Assembly: GCA_044222395.1 (NCBI GenBank)
Contig: JBGANK010000010.1
Span: forward strand, 12,895 to 76,894
Length of the DNA stretch: 64,000 nucleotides
DNA from: JAEUMD01 sp044222395
Lineage (GTDB): Bacteria; Pseudomonadota; Alphaproteobacteria; Rhizobiales; Hyphomicrobiaceae
Reading direction: 5' to 3'
Position numbers and translations under genes: made by a program. A model generated the notes under the pieces. That model was not told where the DNA came from and did not search any database. It worked only from the letters and a program-made list of their open reading frames with translations. Positions 45,364 through 54,387 of the stretch are shown piece after piece. How positions within the stretch are numbered: position 1 is the stretch's first letter; each line of letters begins with the position of its first letter.

Positions 45364-45880
45364 GCCTGTCGTCGCCTTTGTGCATGGCTCGACGATAGAT
45401 TGCGCTGCCTGCGCGGGGACAGCCGGGGCTCGCCTATTTCATGCGCAGCATTGTGGGAGAAGCGTTCATCCTGACGGGCGAATCAGCATGTTTACCGAGA
45501 AAATTGATCCATCTCCGATGACAGCAGGCCACAGCTTGGGTATTGTACGTGCGTCTGTGAAAGAAAAGGGTCGAAACCATGCTTGGAATGGCAATCGGCC
45601 CAAGTCTAGGGAGTTGAGCAGGCCCCGGCGCACGGGTTTGCTTGTAGATCAGTACCGCTGATTGCCGGCCGCCACGCAAGCGTGCCAGACAGCAGCGTGT
45701 GGCGTCAGACTTGTGAGGATCAAAAAGAGCAGTGCTGCCTTGGCACTGCTCTTTTTGTTTCTTGTCGCAAGCGACGCGGGCAAACGAGCGATCCCAGAGG
45801 CATCAACGGACGAAGCGGCCGGTTAGAGCTTTGAGCCTGTACTTCAAGCTCCACCGCTCACGCTTTTGGCCAGACATGCA
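45364..45880. other. 517-base stretch without a confident gene
   Basis: It holds a strong bidirectional terminator (45722-45760) and a degenerate copy of the second half of the two-hairpin repeat (45826-45883). A 57-codon frame at 45488-45661 on the plus strand (MFTEKIDPSPMTAG...) has no clear ribosome-binding site or family and is not called. Upstream of the terminator, 45480-45720 could encode a small RNA, but no promoter was identified. Confidence 0.6.
45722..45760. terminator. strong bidirectional rho-independent terminator
   Basis: A 14-bp perfect stem: AAAAAGAGCAGTGC at 45722-45735 and GCACTGCTCTTTTT at 45743-45756, with a 7-base loop. The U-tracts are on both sides (TTTTTGTTT on plus, TTTTTGATCC on minus). 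On the minus strand it can end the rnj-mce-DUF1467 transcript; the plus-strand user is unknown. Confidence 0.9.
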
Positions 45881-45883
45881 CTA
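45826..45883. repeat. degenerate copy of the two-hairpin repeat (second half)
   Basis: TTTGAGCCTGTACTTCAAG, then CTCCACCGCTCACGCTT and ending CAGACATGCACTA, aligns with the second half of the repeat (TTTGAGCATGTTTTTCACG..., ending AACATGCTCTA) at roughly two thirds identity. The right end coincides with the stop codon of the DUF1467 gene. Confidence 0.55.
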
Positions 45884-46165
45884 TGGCGCATTGGCGGGGC
45901 CGCGGAGCGGAAGTTGCAGCGGGAATGTCTCCGGATCGAGCCAGCCTTGCGTCACGCCCAGCCAAAAGATGAAAAAGGCGATCGTGGCGACGAGAGTATT
46001 GACCAGGAACACGCGACCAATGCGCGGACGCGAGGGCGCGCTTTCGTGAGTGCCCGGGACGATGTCGCCGTCCTCGGCTTGTGTGCGCAGACCGAAGGGC
46101 AGCACGGCGAACAGCGTCAGCCACCAAATGATCAGGTAGATCGCAGCGCCGAACGTGAAGCTCAT
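45881..46165 (-). CDS. DUF1467 family membrane protein
   Basis: A 94-residue protein with two membrane helices (AAIYLIIWWLTLFAVLPFG and LVNTLVATIAFFIFWLGV) joined by an acidic loop AEDGDIVPGTHESAP. The pattern WW-LFAVLPFG-R-Q...G-x-ESAP is the DUF1467 signature. Its position after mce and rnj is conserved in rhizobia. The function is unknown. It ends next to a strong terminator. Confidence 0.88.
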   Translation of the reverse strand: MSFTFGAAIYLIIWWLTLFAVLPFGLRTQAEDGDIVPGTHESAPSRPRIGRVFLVNTLVATIAFFIFWLGVTQGWLDPETFPLQLPLRGPANAP

Positions 46166-46224
46166 GACCTCGCGCGCCTCCTGCTGGTGCGGCTTCCAGA
46201 AAATTGCGCCACCATGACAGAGGA

Positions 46225-46629
46225 TCAGACCTGTTCAAGCTCGGTCAGCGTGCCCAGGAAGTCCTTGGGATGGAGGAACAGCACCGGCTTGCCATGTGCA
46301 CCGATCTTGGGCTCACCGTCGCCCAGCACGCGTGCTCCCGCTGCTTTCAACTGATCGCGGGCGGCAATGATGTCGTCAACCTCGTAGCAGACGTGATGAA
46401 TGCCGCCGTCCGGATTCTTTTCGAGGAACTTCGCGATCGGCGAGTTGGCGCCAAGCGGTTCGAGGAACTCGATCTTGGTGTTGGGCAGATTGACGAAGAC
46501 CACCGTGACACCGTGATCGGGCTCGGCCTGCGGCTCGGTTACATGTGCGCCGAGCGTCTTGCGATAGGTGGCGACGGCCTTGTCCAGGTCCCTCACCGCG
46601 ATAGCAACATGATTGAGGCGTCCGATCAT
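46225..46629 (-). CDS. mce: methylmalonyl-CoA epimerase
   Basis: A 134-residue VOC-fold metalloenzyme that interconverts (R)- and (S)-methylmalonyl-CoA for propionate breakdown. Motifs: MIGRLNHVAIAVRDLDKAV, with metal-ligand His in LNHVAI, IEFLEPLG, GGIHHVCYEVDDI, and KPVLFLHPKDFLGTLTELEQ. The ATG at 46629 has AGGGAG six bases upstream. The open frame continues to 46785, but that part overlaps the rnj end. Confidence 0.95.
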   Translation of the reverse strand: MIGRLNHVAIAVRDLDKAVATYRKTLGAHVTEPQAEPDHGVTVVFVNLPNTKIEFLEPLGANSPIAKFLEKNPDGGIHHVCYEVDDIIAARDQLKAAGARVLGDGEPKIGAHGKPVLFLHPKDFLGTLTELEQV

Positions 46630-46733
46630 AACTGGCTCCCTGGCATTCGTCGTGGCGTAAGGCAGGTGTGACCGCGGTTTGCTCAGCCGCGGATCTGTTG
46701 CATATGAATGCACGTTGGGCCGTGCCAAGTCCA

Positions 46734-48443
46734 TCAGGCATCGATCACATTGATCAAGACCTTGCAAACGGGCTTTTTTCCCCATACCTCGTTGACCGCA
46801 GAACGCACAGCGCGCCTGACTGCATCGCGCAGCAGCTCCGGGTCCTTTCGGCGCTTGGGCGGGATACTGTCGAGCGTGCCATCGACGGCATCGGCGACGA
46901 TATCGAACATCTCGTCGCCTTCCGCATCGAATTCCGGCACGCCGTCGAGCTCGATCTCCGCGTCACCGAGAATGTCGCCCTTCCTGTTCATGGCAATGGC
47001 AACGATGCAGATGCCGACCATGGCCAGCTTTCGGCGGTTGCGAACCGGGCCTTCGACGCTCGGCACGATCAGGTTGCCGTCGCGGAACAGGCGGCCGACG
47101 GGAACGTCGTCGATGATCTGAGCAGGCCCGGGCGCCAAGCGTACCATTTCGCCGTTGAAGGCCGGGACGACGGTGGCGACGCCGGCCTGGCGCGCAATGT
47201 CGGCATGTGAGTGAAGGTGGCGCGCCTCGCCATGCATCGGAACGGCGACCTGAGGCTTGATCCACTCGTACATCAGCTTGAGCTCGTCGCGACGCGGGTG
47301 GCCGGTGACATGGACCAGCGCATCGGTATCGGTCAGAACCTTGCAGCCCATGCGAACCAACGCGTTCTGGATGCGACCGACATCCTTCTCGTTGCCGGGA
47401 ATGGTGCGCGAGGAGAAGATCACCAGGTCGCCCTTGGCGAGCTGGATGTCGGGATGCTCGTTGTCGGCCATGCGGGCGACGGCAGCGCGCGGTTCACCCT
47501 GGCTGCCGGTGCAGAGAAGTACGACGTCCTTGCGGTCGAGGTACTTGAACTGTTGCTGGTCGACGTAGCGGAAATCTTCAGGAAGATAGCCTGTTTCGCG
47601 CGCGACCTCGATGACGCGATGAATGGCGCGGCCGGCGACGACCAAGGTCCGCTGGGCCGCAGCGGCGGCATCGGCGACGGCCTTGATGCGCGCCACATTG
47701 GAGGAGAATGTCGTGACCGCAACGCGATAGGGCGCCTTCTTGATGATGCCGGCAAGAGAGTTGGCGATGTCGAGCTCGGACGGCGAGCGGCCCTCACGCA
47801 TGGCATTGGTGGAATCGCTGATGAGCGCGGTGATGCCTTCCTTGCCGAGCGTGGTCAGGCGCGATTCATCTGGAGGCGCGCCGACGTAAGGTGTCTTGTC
47901 GAGCTTCCAATCACCGGTATGGAGCGCGATGCCGGCATGCGTGCGGATGGCCAAGGCGGAGGGCTCGGGGATCGAGTGCGACATGGTCACGAACTCGATC
48001 GCGAACGGCCCGATCTCGATGTTGCCACCCATAGGCACGACATTGACCGGCGGCTTGATTCGGCCACCGAATTCGGCGGCCTTGGCGCGCAACATTCCCG
48101 CGGTGAACGGCGTCGCGTAAATCGGCGCTTCCAGGCGCGGCCACAGATCGATGACGGCACCGATGTGATCCTCATGGGCGTGGGTGATCACAATACCAGC
48201 GAGCGCCTTGCGCTCCTCGACCAGAAAGCGCAGATCGGGAAGGATGACGTCGACGCCGGGGTCGAACTCGCCTTCCGGAAATGTGATGCCCAGATCAACC
48301 AGCAGCCATTTGCGGGCCTTGGGCGGGCCATAGCCGTAAAGATAGGCATTCATGCCGATCTCGCCCATTCCACCCAGCGCCACGAGCACGAATTCATCGC
48401 GCTGCGTGTCCTCGCCTCCCTGCCTCTTTGTCGAATTCCCCAT
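46734..48443 (-). CDS. rnj: ribonuclease J
   Basis: A 569-residue metallo-beta-lactamase/beta-CASP RNase with 5'-3' exonuclease and endonuclease activity in mRNA and rRNA processing. The zinc motif ITHAHEDHIG is at about 86-95. GWK-type HTGDWKLD and DSTNAMREGRSPSE follow, with beta-CASP motifs CTGSQGEPRAA and HVTGHPRRDELKLMYEW, then PMHGEARHL. The C-terminal domain is complete. The ATG at 48443 (preceded by TTG) is chosen. It lies 35 bases after birA. Confidence 0.95.
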   Translation of the reverse strand: MGNSTKRQGGEDTQRDEFVLVALGGMGEIGMNAYLYGYGPPKARKWLLVDLGITFPEGEFDPGVDVILPDLRFLVEERKALAGIVITHAHEDHIGAVIDLWPRLEAPIYATPFTAGMLRAKAAEFGGRIKPPVNVVPMGGNIEIGPFAIEFVTMSHSIPEPSALAIRTHAGIALHTGDWKLDKTPYVGAPPDESRLTTLGKEGITALISDSTNAMREGRSPSELDIANSLAGIIKKAPYRVAVTTFSSNVARIKAVADAAAAAQRTLVVAGRAIHRVIEVARETGYLPEDFRYVDQQQFKYLDRKDVVLLCTGSQGEPRAAVARMADNEHPDIQLAKGDLVIFSSRTIPGNEKDVGRIQNALVRMGCKVLTDTDALVHVTGHPRRDELKLMYEWIKPQVAVPMHGEARHLHSHADIARQAGVATVVPAFNGEMVRLAPGPAQIIDDVPVGRLFRDGNLIVPSVEGPVRNRRKLAMVGICIVAIAMNRKGDILGDAEIELDGVPEFDAEGDEMFDIVADAVDGTLDSIPPKRRKDPELLRDAVRRAVRSAVNEVWGKKPVCKVLINVIDA

Positions 48444-48478
48444 CAACCCTACCGTCCGTGCTCCGTGCGTTGGGTGAC

Positions 48479-49258
48479 TTAGGACATTTCCCGCGCCGAG
48501 GCGAGCGTCACGTCGCCGAAATTGAACTTTCGACAGACGCCGCCTTCGTCGCCGAGCAGCAAGGCACCGTCGGAATCGAGTCCGGCAAACCGGCCGGAGA
48601 CGGGCCCGGCTGGGGTTGTGATCGCCAATTCAGTGCCGAGTGGCACCGTGCGGGTCATCCAGGCGGCGCGAATTGACGCAATGCCTTCACTGCCATTCAG
48701 CACCGCCAGCCAGCGCAGAAACACGTTGTCGAGCGCTTTTGCTGCCGTCAGAGGCGTGATTGTGCGGCCCGTGACCTCAGACAGTGCGGCCACCTGTCGT
48801 CCTGGGATGGCCGGCGCGACCGCCAGGTTCAGCCCGAAGCCGATGACGGCAACGCGGCGTCCAGCGAACTGCGCGCTTTCGACCAGGATTCCGACCAGCT
48901 TGGCGTGGTCGATCAGGACATCGTTGGGCCACTTGAGCACGAGGCCACCGATCGGCTTGCCGCCGGCCAGGGCGACGACCGCATCGTAGGCAGCGATCCC
49001 CGCGACCAGCGGCAGGAAGCCAGCGAGCCCTGTTTCGCCGTCGAGCGTCAGCAGCAGACTTGCGGCGAGGTTTCCCTCAGGAGACAACCATGAGCGTCCA
49101 AGCCGGCCGCGACCGGCGGTCTGGCGATCGGCAATCACCCAAAGCGGCCCGGTGCGGCCTTCTAAGGCGAGGCGCATGGCTTCGGAATTGGTGGAAGCCA
49201 CCTGCTCCATACGCACGTGGCGAGAGGCCCAATCCGTCGTGTCGCCTAAGGCAGTCAT
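48479..49258 (-). CDS. birA: biotin--[acetyl-CoA-carboxylase] ligase, without DNA-binding domain
   Basis: A 259-residue single-function biotin protein ligase. The biotinoyl-AMP motif is in ADRQTAGRGRLGRSWLSPEGN (near 43-63), with LKWPNDVLIDHAKLVGILVE and VIGFGLNLAV. There is no N-terminal winged helix, so it is not a repressor. The C-terminal SH3-like domain (SGRFAGLDSDGALLLGDEGG) is present. Its place between nuoN and rnj is conserved in rhizobia. Confidence 0.95.
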   Translation of the reverse strand: MTALGDTTDWASRHVRMEQVASTNSEAMRLALEGRTGPLWVIADRQTAGRGRLGRSWLSPEGNLAASLLLTLDGETGLAGFLPLVAGIAAYDAVVALAGGKPIGGLVLKWPNDVLIDHAKLVGILVESAQFAGRRVAVIGFGLNLAVAPAIPGRQVAALSEVTGRTITPLTAAKALDNVFLRWLAVLNGSEGIASIRAAWMTRTVPLGTELAITTPAGPVSGRFAGLDSDGALLLGDEGGVCRKFNFGDVTLASAREMS

Positions 49259-49267
49259 CGGCCGGCG

Positions 49268-50701
49268 CTAAAGGCGCAGCGACTTGGCCGCCTGCGCCGC
49301 GGCCTCGACCAGCGGCGACGGGTAGACGATGAAGAACAAAACGAAGGCGGTGGCCAGCGCCATCACCGTGCCGATCTTGCCGTCGATGGCCAGGAACTTC
49401 TCCTTGGGCTCCTTGACGAACATGACGATGACGATGCGGATGTAGTAGTAGGCGGCGACGACGCTCGCCAGAACGGCGACGATCGCCAGTGCCGTCATAT
49501 TCGCCTTGATCGCTGCGGCGATGACATAGAACTTGCCCCAGAATCCCGCGAGCGGGGGGATGCCGGCGAGCGAGAACATCAGCATGCCAAGCGCGAAGGC
49601 CATGCCGAGGTTGGTTTCGGCGAGGCCCGAGAGCTCTTCGATGTCCTCGACGGGTCCGTCATTGCGGCGCATGGCGAGAATGCAGGCGAAGGTGCCGAGC
49701 GTCATGACGAGATAGATCGCCATGTAGATGAGCACGCCCTGGACGCCCTCGTGACTGTTGGTGGCGAGGCCGACGAGTGCGAAGCCGACGTGGCCGATCG
49801 AGGAGTAGGCCATCAGCCGCTTGATGTTGGTCTGGCCGATGGCCGCAAACGAGCCGAGCAGCATCGAGGCGATGGCGATGAAGACGACGATCTGCTGCCA
49901 TTGCGGTGCGATGCCCGGGAAGGCCACCGCCAACGTGCGCACCATCAGCGCCATGGCCGCTACCTTGGGTGCGGCAGCGAAAAAGGCGGTGACCGGGGTC
50001 GGCGCGCCCTCGTAGACGTCAGGCGTCCACATGTGGAAGGGCACGGCCGAAACCTTGAAGGCGAGCCCGACCATGACGAACACGAGGCCTATGATGACGC
50101 CGACGTTGGCCGACTTCACGACTCCGGCAATGACGGGGAAGCTGGTCGAGCCGGCGAAACCGTAGACCAGGGACGCGCCATAAAGCAGCATGCCGGAGGA
50201 CAGCGCGCCAAGCACGAAGTACTTGAGGCCGGCCTCGCTCGAACGCAGCGAATCGCGGCGGAAGGCGGCGACGACGTAGAGTGCGAGGCTCTGCAGCTCG
50301 AGGCCGATGTAAAGAGCGATGAGATCATTGGCGGAGATCATCATCATCATGCCGACGGTGGCGAGCAGGATGAGGACCGGATACTCGAACTTCATCAGCT
50401 TCATTTCGCCAAACGACTGGAACGTCAGCAAGAGCGCCCCGGCCGATCCGATCAGCACGAGCAGCTTCATGAAGCGCGTGTAGCGGTCGATGACGAAGGC
50501 GTCGTCGAAGAGGCTCGCCGAGCTTGCCGGGTGCAGCAGCATGACGACGCCGGCGGCGATCAGCAGCGCGATGGCGAGCCAGATCGCCATGGCGCCCGTC
50601 TCTTCCGTATCGGACTGGAAGGCACCCTGCATCAGAAGCGCCATGGCACCGAGCGCCAGGACGATCTCGGGAAGTGCCGGATAGGACAGGAGGTCGATCA
50701 T
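49268..50701 (-). CDS. nuoN: NADH-quinone oxidoreductase subunit N
   Basis: A 477-residue antiporter-like subunit of the complex I membrane arm, about 14 helices. Marker motifs: YIGLELQSLALYVV, with the essential Glu in the helix-5 equivalent, VYEGAPTPVTAFFAAAPK, with the Lys, and LMAYSSIGHVGFALVG. The ATG at 50701 overlaps the nuoM stop by four bases (ATGA). It is the last nuo gene; birA follows after nine bases. Confidence 0.97.
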   Translation of the reverse strand: MIDLLSYPALPEIVLALGAMALLMQGAFQSDTEETGAMAIWLAIALLIAAGVVMLLHPASSASLFDDAFVIDRYTRFMKLLVLIGSAGALLLTFQSFGEMKLMKFEYPVLILLATVGMMMMISANDLIALYIGLELQSLALYVVAAFRRDSLRSSEAGLKYFVLGALSSGMLLYGASLVYGFAGSTSFPVIAGVVKSANVGVIIGLVFVMVGLAFKVSAVPFHMWTPDVYEGAPTPVTAFFAAAPKVAAMALMVRTLAVAFPGIAPQWQQIVVFIAIASMLLGSFAAIGQTNIKRLMAYSSIGHVGFALVGLATNSHEGVQGVLIYMAIYLVMTLGTFACILAMRRNDGPVEDIEELSGLAETNLGMAFALGMLMFSLAGIPPLAGFWGKFYVIAAAIKANMTALAIVAVLASVVAAYYYIRIVIVMFVKEPKEKFLAIDGKIGTVMALATAFVLFFIVYPSPLVEAAAQAAKSLRL

Positions 50702-52245
50702 GGCTGGGTGTCCCTCGCACCGTAGGTCGAGCTGATCTTGAGCCTTGGCGGAACGGCGCGCTCCTGCTCGGCGGTTCTGATGGCTGCCTCGTAGTTGGCG
50801 ACGAGCTTCTTGACCGACTGCGCAGTGACATCGAGGACCGGTGCGGGGTAGAAGCCGAAGAAGATCGTCAGGATGACGAGCGGCGCCATCACCAGGACCT
50901 CGCGCGGGCTCAAGTCGCGGATGGCCTTCAGGCTGGCCTTCTCGAGCACGCCGAAGATCACGCGGCGGTAGAGCCACAAGGCATACGCCGCCGAGAGGAT
51001 GACGCCAGTGGTCGCAAAGAGCGCCACCCAGGTATTGACGCGGAAGGCGCCGAGCAGCGTCAGGAACTCGCCGATGAAGCCGGAAGTGCCGGGTAGGCCG
51101 ACATTGGCCATGGTGAAGACCATCAAGCAGAAGGCGTACATGGGCATGCGATCAACGAGCCCGCCATAGGCGTTGATCTCGCGGGTGTGCATGCGGTCGT
51201 AGATGACGCCGACGCAGAGGAAGAGTGCGGCGGAAACGATGCCGTGCGAGAGCATCTGGAAGATGGCGCCGTCGACGCCCTGATGGGTGAAGGTGAAAAT
51301 TCCCATCGTCACGTAGCCCATGTGGGCGACCGAGGAGTAGGCGATGAGCTTCTTCATGTCCTCCTGCGCCAGGGCAACGAGAGACGTGTAGATGATGGCG
51401 ATGATCGAGAGAGCGAAGACCAGCGGCGCCAGCTCGGCGCTGGCCAGCGGGAACATCGGCAGCGAGAACCGCAGGAAGCCATAGCCGCCCATCTTCAACA
51501 GGATGCCGGCCAGGATGACAGAGCCGGCGGTCGGCGCCTCGACGTGCGCGTCGGGTAGCCAGGTGTGCACCGGCCACATCGGCATCTTCACCGCGAAGGA
51601 AGCGAAGAACGCAAGCCACAGCCACCACTGCATGTCGGCGGGGAACTTGGCCTGCATCAGCTGCGGAATGTCGGTCGTGCCGGCGTGCCACCACATGGCC
51701 ATCAGCGCCAGAAGCATCAGAACGGAACCCAGCAGCGTGTAGAGGAAGAACTTGAAGCTGGCGTAGATGCGCCGCTTTCCGCCCCAGACGCCGATGATGA
51801 GGAACATCGGGATGAGGCCGCCCTCGAAGAACAGGTAGAAGAGCACCAGATCAAGCGAGACGAACACGCCGATCATCAGCGTCTCGAGCACGAGGAAGGC
51901 GATCATGTACTCCTTGACGCGCGTGGTGATCGATTCCCACGAGGCAAGGATGCACAGCGGCATCAGGAAGGTCGTCAGGATGACGAACAGCATCGAGATG
52001 CCGTCGACGCCAAGCTTGTACTTGATCGGGCCCAGCCAGGCGCGCTCTTCGACGAACTGGAAACCCGGGTTCGACTTGTCGAAGGAAATCCAGATGTAAA
52101 GCGAGACGACAAATGTGAACAGCGTGGTCCAAAGCGCCACGTAGCGCGCATTGCGAACCGCCTCCTGCGGCTGCATGGCGATGAACACCACGCCGACCAA
52201 GGGCAGGAACGTGATGACCGACAGGATCATATTGGTCAGGTTCAT
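50698..52245 (-). CDS. nuoM: NADH-quinone oxidoreductase subunit M
   Basis: A 515-residue proton-pumping antiporter-like subunit. Motifs: LFFEGGLIPMFLIIGVWGG, with the conserved Glu, KMPMWPVHTWLPDAHVEAPT, LIAYSSVAHMGYVTMG, and GTSGFIGEFLTLLGAF. Start and stop overlap nuoL and nuoN by four bases each, indicating coupled translation. The last 30 residues (EQERAVPPRLKISST) are a soluble tail. Confidence 0.97.
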   Translation of the reverse strand: MNLTNMILSVITFLPLVGVVFIAMQPQEAVRNARYVALWTTLFTFVVSLYIWISFDKSNPGFQFVEERAWLGPIKYKLGVDGISMLFVILTTFLMPLCILASWESITTRVKEYMIAFLVLETLMIGVFVSLDLVLFYLFFEGGLIPMFLIIGVWGGKRRIYASFKFFLYTLLGSVLMLLALMAMWWHAGTTDIPQLMQAKFPADMQWWLWLAFFASFAVKMPMWPVHTWLPDAHVEAPTAGSVILAGILLKMGGYGFLRFSLPMFPLASAELAPLVFALSIIAIIYTSLVALAQEDMKKLIAYSSVAHMGYVTMGIFTFTHQGVDGAIFQMLSHGIVSAALFLCVGVIYDRMHTREINAYGGLVDRMPMYAFCLMVFTMANVGLPGTSGFIGEFLTLLGAFRVNTWVALFATTGVILSAAYALWLYRRVIFGVLEKASLKAIRDLSPREVLVMAPLVILTIFFGFYPAPVLDVTAQSVKKLVANYEAAIRTAEQERAVPPRLKISSTYGARDTQP

Positions 52246-54320
52246 TTCGTCACCCCGCCGGCGAAGATGAAGTAGCTGATGAGGAGGGCAACGCCGATCA
52301 GCATGGCGAATGCATAGTGGTAGACGTATCCGGTCTGCAGCTTGACGGCCCGCCCGGCGGTCCAGATGACACCGCGCGCCGTACCGTCGATGGTGCCGTC
52401 GATGACAGCACCGTCACCACCCTTCCAGAGCGCGCGTCCCAGCCACATCGCGGGCCGCACGAAGAGGAAGTCGTAAAGCTCGTCGAAATACCACTTGTTG
52501 AGCAGGAACAGGTAGAGCGGGCGGAACGCCCTGGCCGTCGCCTCGGGCAGCCAGGGGGCAACGATGTAATAGAGGTAGGCCAATGCAAACCCTGCCGACA
52601 TGGCAATCGTTGCCGACCAGACCACCCACTCGGGCGGATGATGGTGTGCGGCTGCCGCTGGCGCTACGGCATGGCCGCCCATGCCGACCATTCCGGCCGC
52701 ATGACCGGCGGCCTGATGCGTCGACTGGCCTGCCATGCCGATCGCGTTGGCGACGTCGCCTGCTGCGGTGGCGGTCGCAGCAGCAACGCCATGCGAACCT
52801 GGCAGGGCAATGGAGTTGCCCCAGAACGCGGCCACCATGTCGCCGATAAAGTAGGGCTGGAAGATGAAGCCGGCGACAACCGCGCCCAATGCCAACAGCG
52901 CCAGCGGGACGAGCATCACTGCGGGGCTTTCGTGGGCGTGCTTGTAGACGTCGGGCTCGGCGCGTGTCTTGCCGTGGAAGGTCATAAATATGAGACGCCA
53001 CGAATAGAACGACGTCATGAAGGCGGCGACGACCAGCAGCCAGAATGCATAGTTGTTGGGCAGGTGAGCTGCATAGGTGGCCTCGATGATGGCGTCCTTC
53101 GAATGGAAGCCGGCGAAGCCTGCAAGATGCGGAATGCCGACGCCCGTCAGCGCCAGCGTGCCGATCAACATCATGATCCAGGTGATGCGGATCTTGGGCG
53201 CCAGGCCGCCCATGTTGCGCATGTCCTGCTCGTGGTGCATCGCGTGGATGACCGAGCCCGCGCCGAGGAACAGCAGCGCCTTGAAGAAGGCATGGGTGAA
53301 CAGGTGGAAGATGCCGGCGCCATAGGCTGAGACGCCAAGCGCAGCGAACATGTAGCCCAGCTGCGAGCAGGTCGAGTAGGCGACGACGCGCTTGATGTCG
53401 TTCTGCACGAGGCCGATGGTGGCGGCGAAGAAAGCAGTTGCAGCGCCGACCAGCGTCACGACCTTCAGCGCCGCGGGAGCCTGCTCGAACAGTGGCGACA
53501 GGCGCGCGACCATGAAGACGCCGGCGGTGACCATGGTGGCGGCGTGGATGAGAGCCGAGACCGGGGTCGGGCCTTCCATCGCGTCAGGCAGCCAGGTGTG
53601 CAGGAAGAGCTGTGCCGACTTGCCCATCGCGCCCATGAAGAGCAGCAGGCACAGCGTCGTCATGACGTCGACCTGGTAGCCGAGGAAGTTCATGGTGGCG
53701 CCCTTGGCGCCGGGGGCCGCCTCGAAGATCACGTCAAGGCTGATCGAGCCGAAATAGAAGAACACGCCGAAGATGCCCAAGGCGAAGCCGAAGTCGCCGA
53801 CCCGGTTGACGATGAAGGCCTTGATGGCAGCGGCGTTGGCGGATGGCTTGTGGTACCAGAAGCCGATCAGGAGATAGGAGGCGAGACCGACGCCTTCCCA
53901 GCCGAAGAACATCTGCAGCAGATTGTCGGCCGTCACCAGCATCAGCATGGCGAAGGTGAACAGCGACAGATAGGCGAAGAAGCGAGGGCGGCTGTCGTCC
54001 TCGTGCATATAGCCGATGGAATAGAGGTGAACGAGAGCCGAAACGGTGTTGACGACGACCAGCATGACGGCCGTCAGCGTGTCGATCCGGAGCGACCAGG
54101 CGACGTCGAGGTCACCGCTCGTTATCCAGCGCAGCACCGGCACCCGCGCCGTCTCCGAGCCGAAGCCGACCTGGAAGAACACGAACCAGGAAAGCACCAT
54201 GGCGATGAGCAGAAAGCCGGTGGTGATGATCTCCGATGGCCGGTCGCCGATAAGGCGGCCGAAGAAACCGGCGATGATGGCGCCCAGCAGCGGCAGGAAG
54301 ACGATGGCGTTGTAGATCAT
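52242..54320 (-). CDS. nuoL: NADH-quinone oxidoreductase subunit L
   Basis: A 692-residue distal antiporter-like subunit with the lateral amphipathic helix at the C terminus. Motifs: FFGWEGVGLASYLLIGFWY, with the Glu, LHTWLPDAMEGPTPVSALIHAATMVTAGV (read in parts), RVVAYSTCSQLGYMF, and HAFFKALLFLGAGSVIHA. A Gly/Ala/His-rich insert (AAGHAAGMVGMGGHAVAPAAAAH) lies before the terminal helices. It overlaps nuoM by four bases. Upstream it is separated from nuoK by a 490-base intervening element. Confidence 0.97.
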   Translation of the reverse strand: MIYNAIVFLPLLGAIIAGFFGRLIGDRPSEIITTGFLLIAMVLSWFVFFQVGFGSETARVPVLRWITSGDLDVAWSLRIDTLTAVMLVVVNTVSALVHLYSIGYMHEDDSRPRFFAYLSLFTFAMLMLVTADNLLQMFFGWEGVGLASYLLIGFWYHKPSANAAAIKAFIVNRVGDFGFALGIFGVFFYFGSISLDVIFEAAPGAKGATMNFLGYQVDVMTTLCLLLFMGAMGKSAQLFLHTWLPDAMEGPTPVSALIHAATMVTAGVFMVARLSPLFEQAPAALKVVTLVGAATAFFAATIGLVQNDIKRVVAYSTCSQLGYMFAALGVSAYGAGIFHLFTHAFFKALLFLGAGSVIHAMHHEQDMRNMGGLAPKIRITWIMMLIGTLALTGVGIPHLAGFAGFHSKDAIIEATYAAHLPNNYAFWLLVVAAFMTSFYSWRLIFMTFHGKTRAEPDVYKHAHESPAVMLVPLALLALGAVVAGFIFQPYFIGDMVAAFWGNSIALPGSHGVAAATATAAGDVANAIGMAGQSTHQAAGHAAGMVGMGGHAVAPAAAAHHHPPEWVVWSATIAMSAGFALAYLYYIVAPWLPEATARAFRPLYLFLLNKWYFDELYDFLFVRPAMWLGRALWKGGDGAVIDGTIDGTARGVIWTAGRAVKLQTGYVYHYAFAMLIGVALLISYFIFAGGVTK

Positions 54321-54340
54321 ATTTCAGCGCTCCGCGCTTC

Positions 54341-54373
54341 GTGGGGAGTGGGGAGTGGGCAGTAGGGAGTTGG
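54341..54373. repeat. left inverted heptad repeat of the intervening element
   Basis: Degenerate 7-base units on the plus strand, GGGGAGT-GGGGAGT-GGGCAGT-AGGGAGT, begin 20 bases after the nuoL start. The complement of the same repeat bounds the other side at 54774-54805, with 15 of 18 positions matching over the best stretch. Confidence 0.75.
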
Positions 54374-54387
54374 AAATGGGGCGAATG

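Noticed and set aside
45488..45661. 57-codon plus-strand frame
   Set aside because: Weak ribosome-binding site, basic low-information translation, and an equally long frame on the other strand.
47211..48482. 423-codon plus-strand frame over rnj
   Set aside because: Shadow of RNase J, which has complete catalytic motifs on the other strand.
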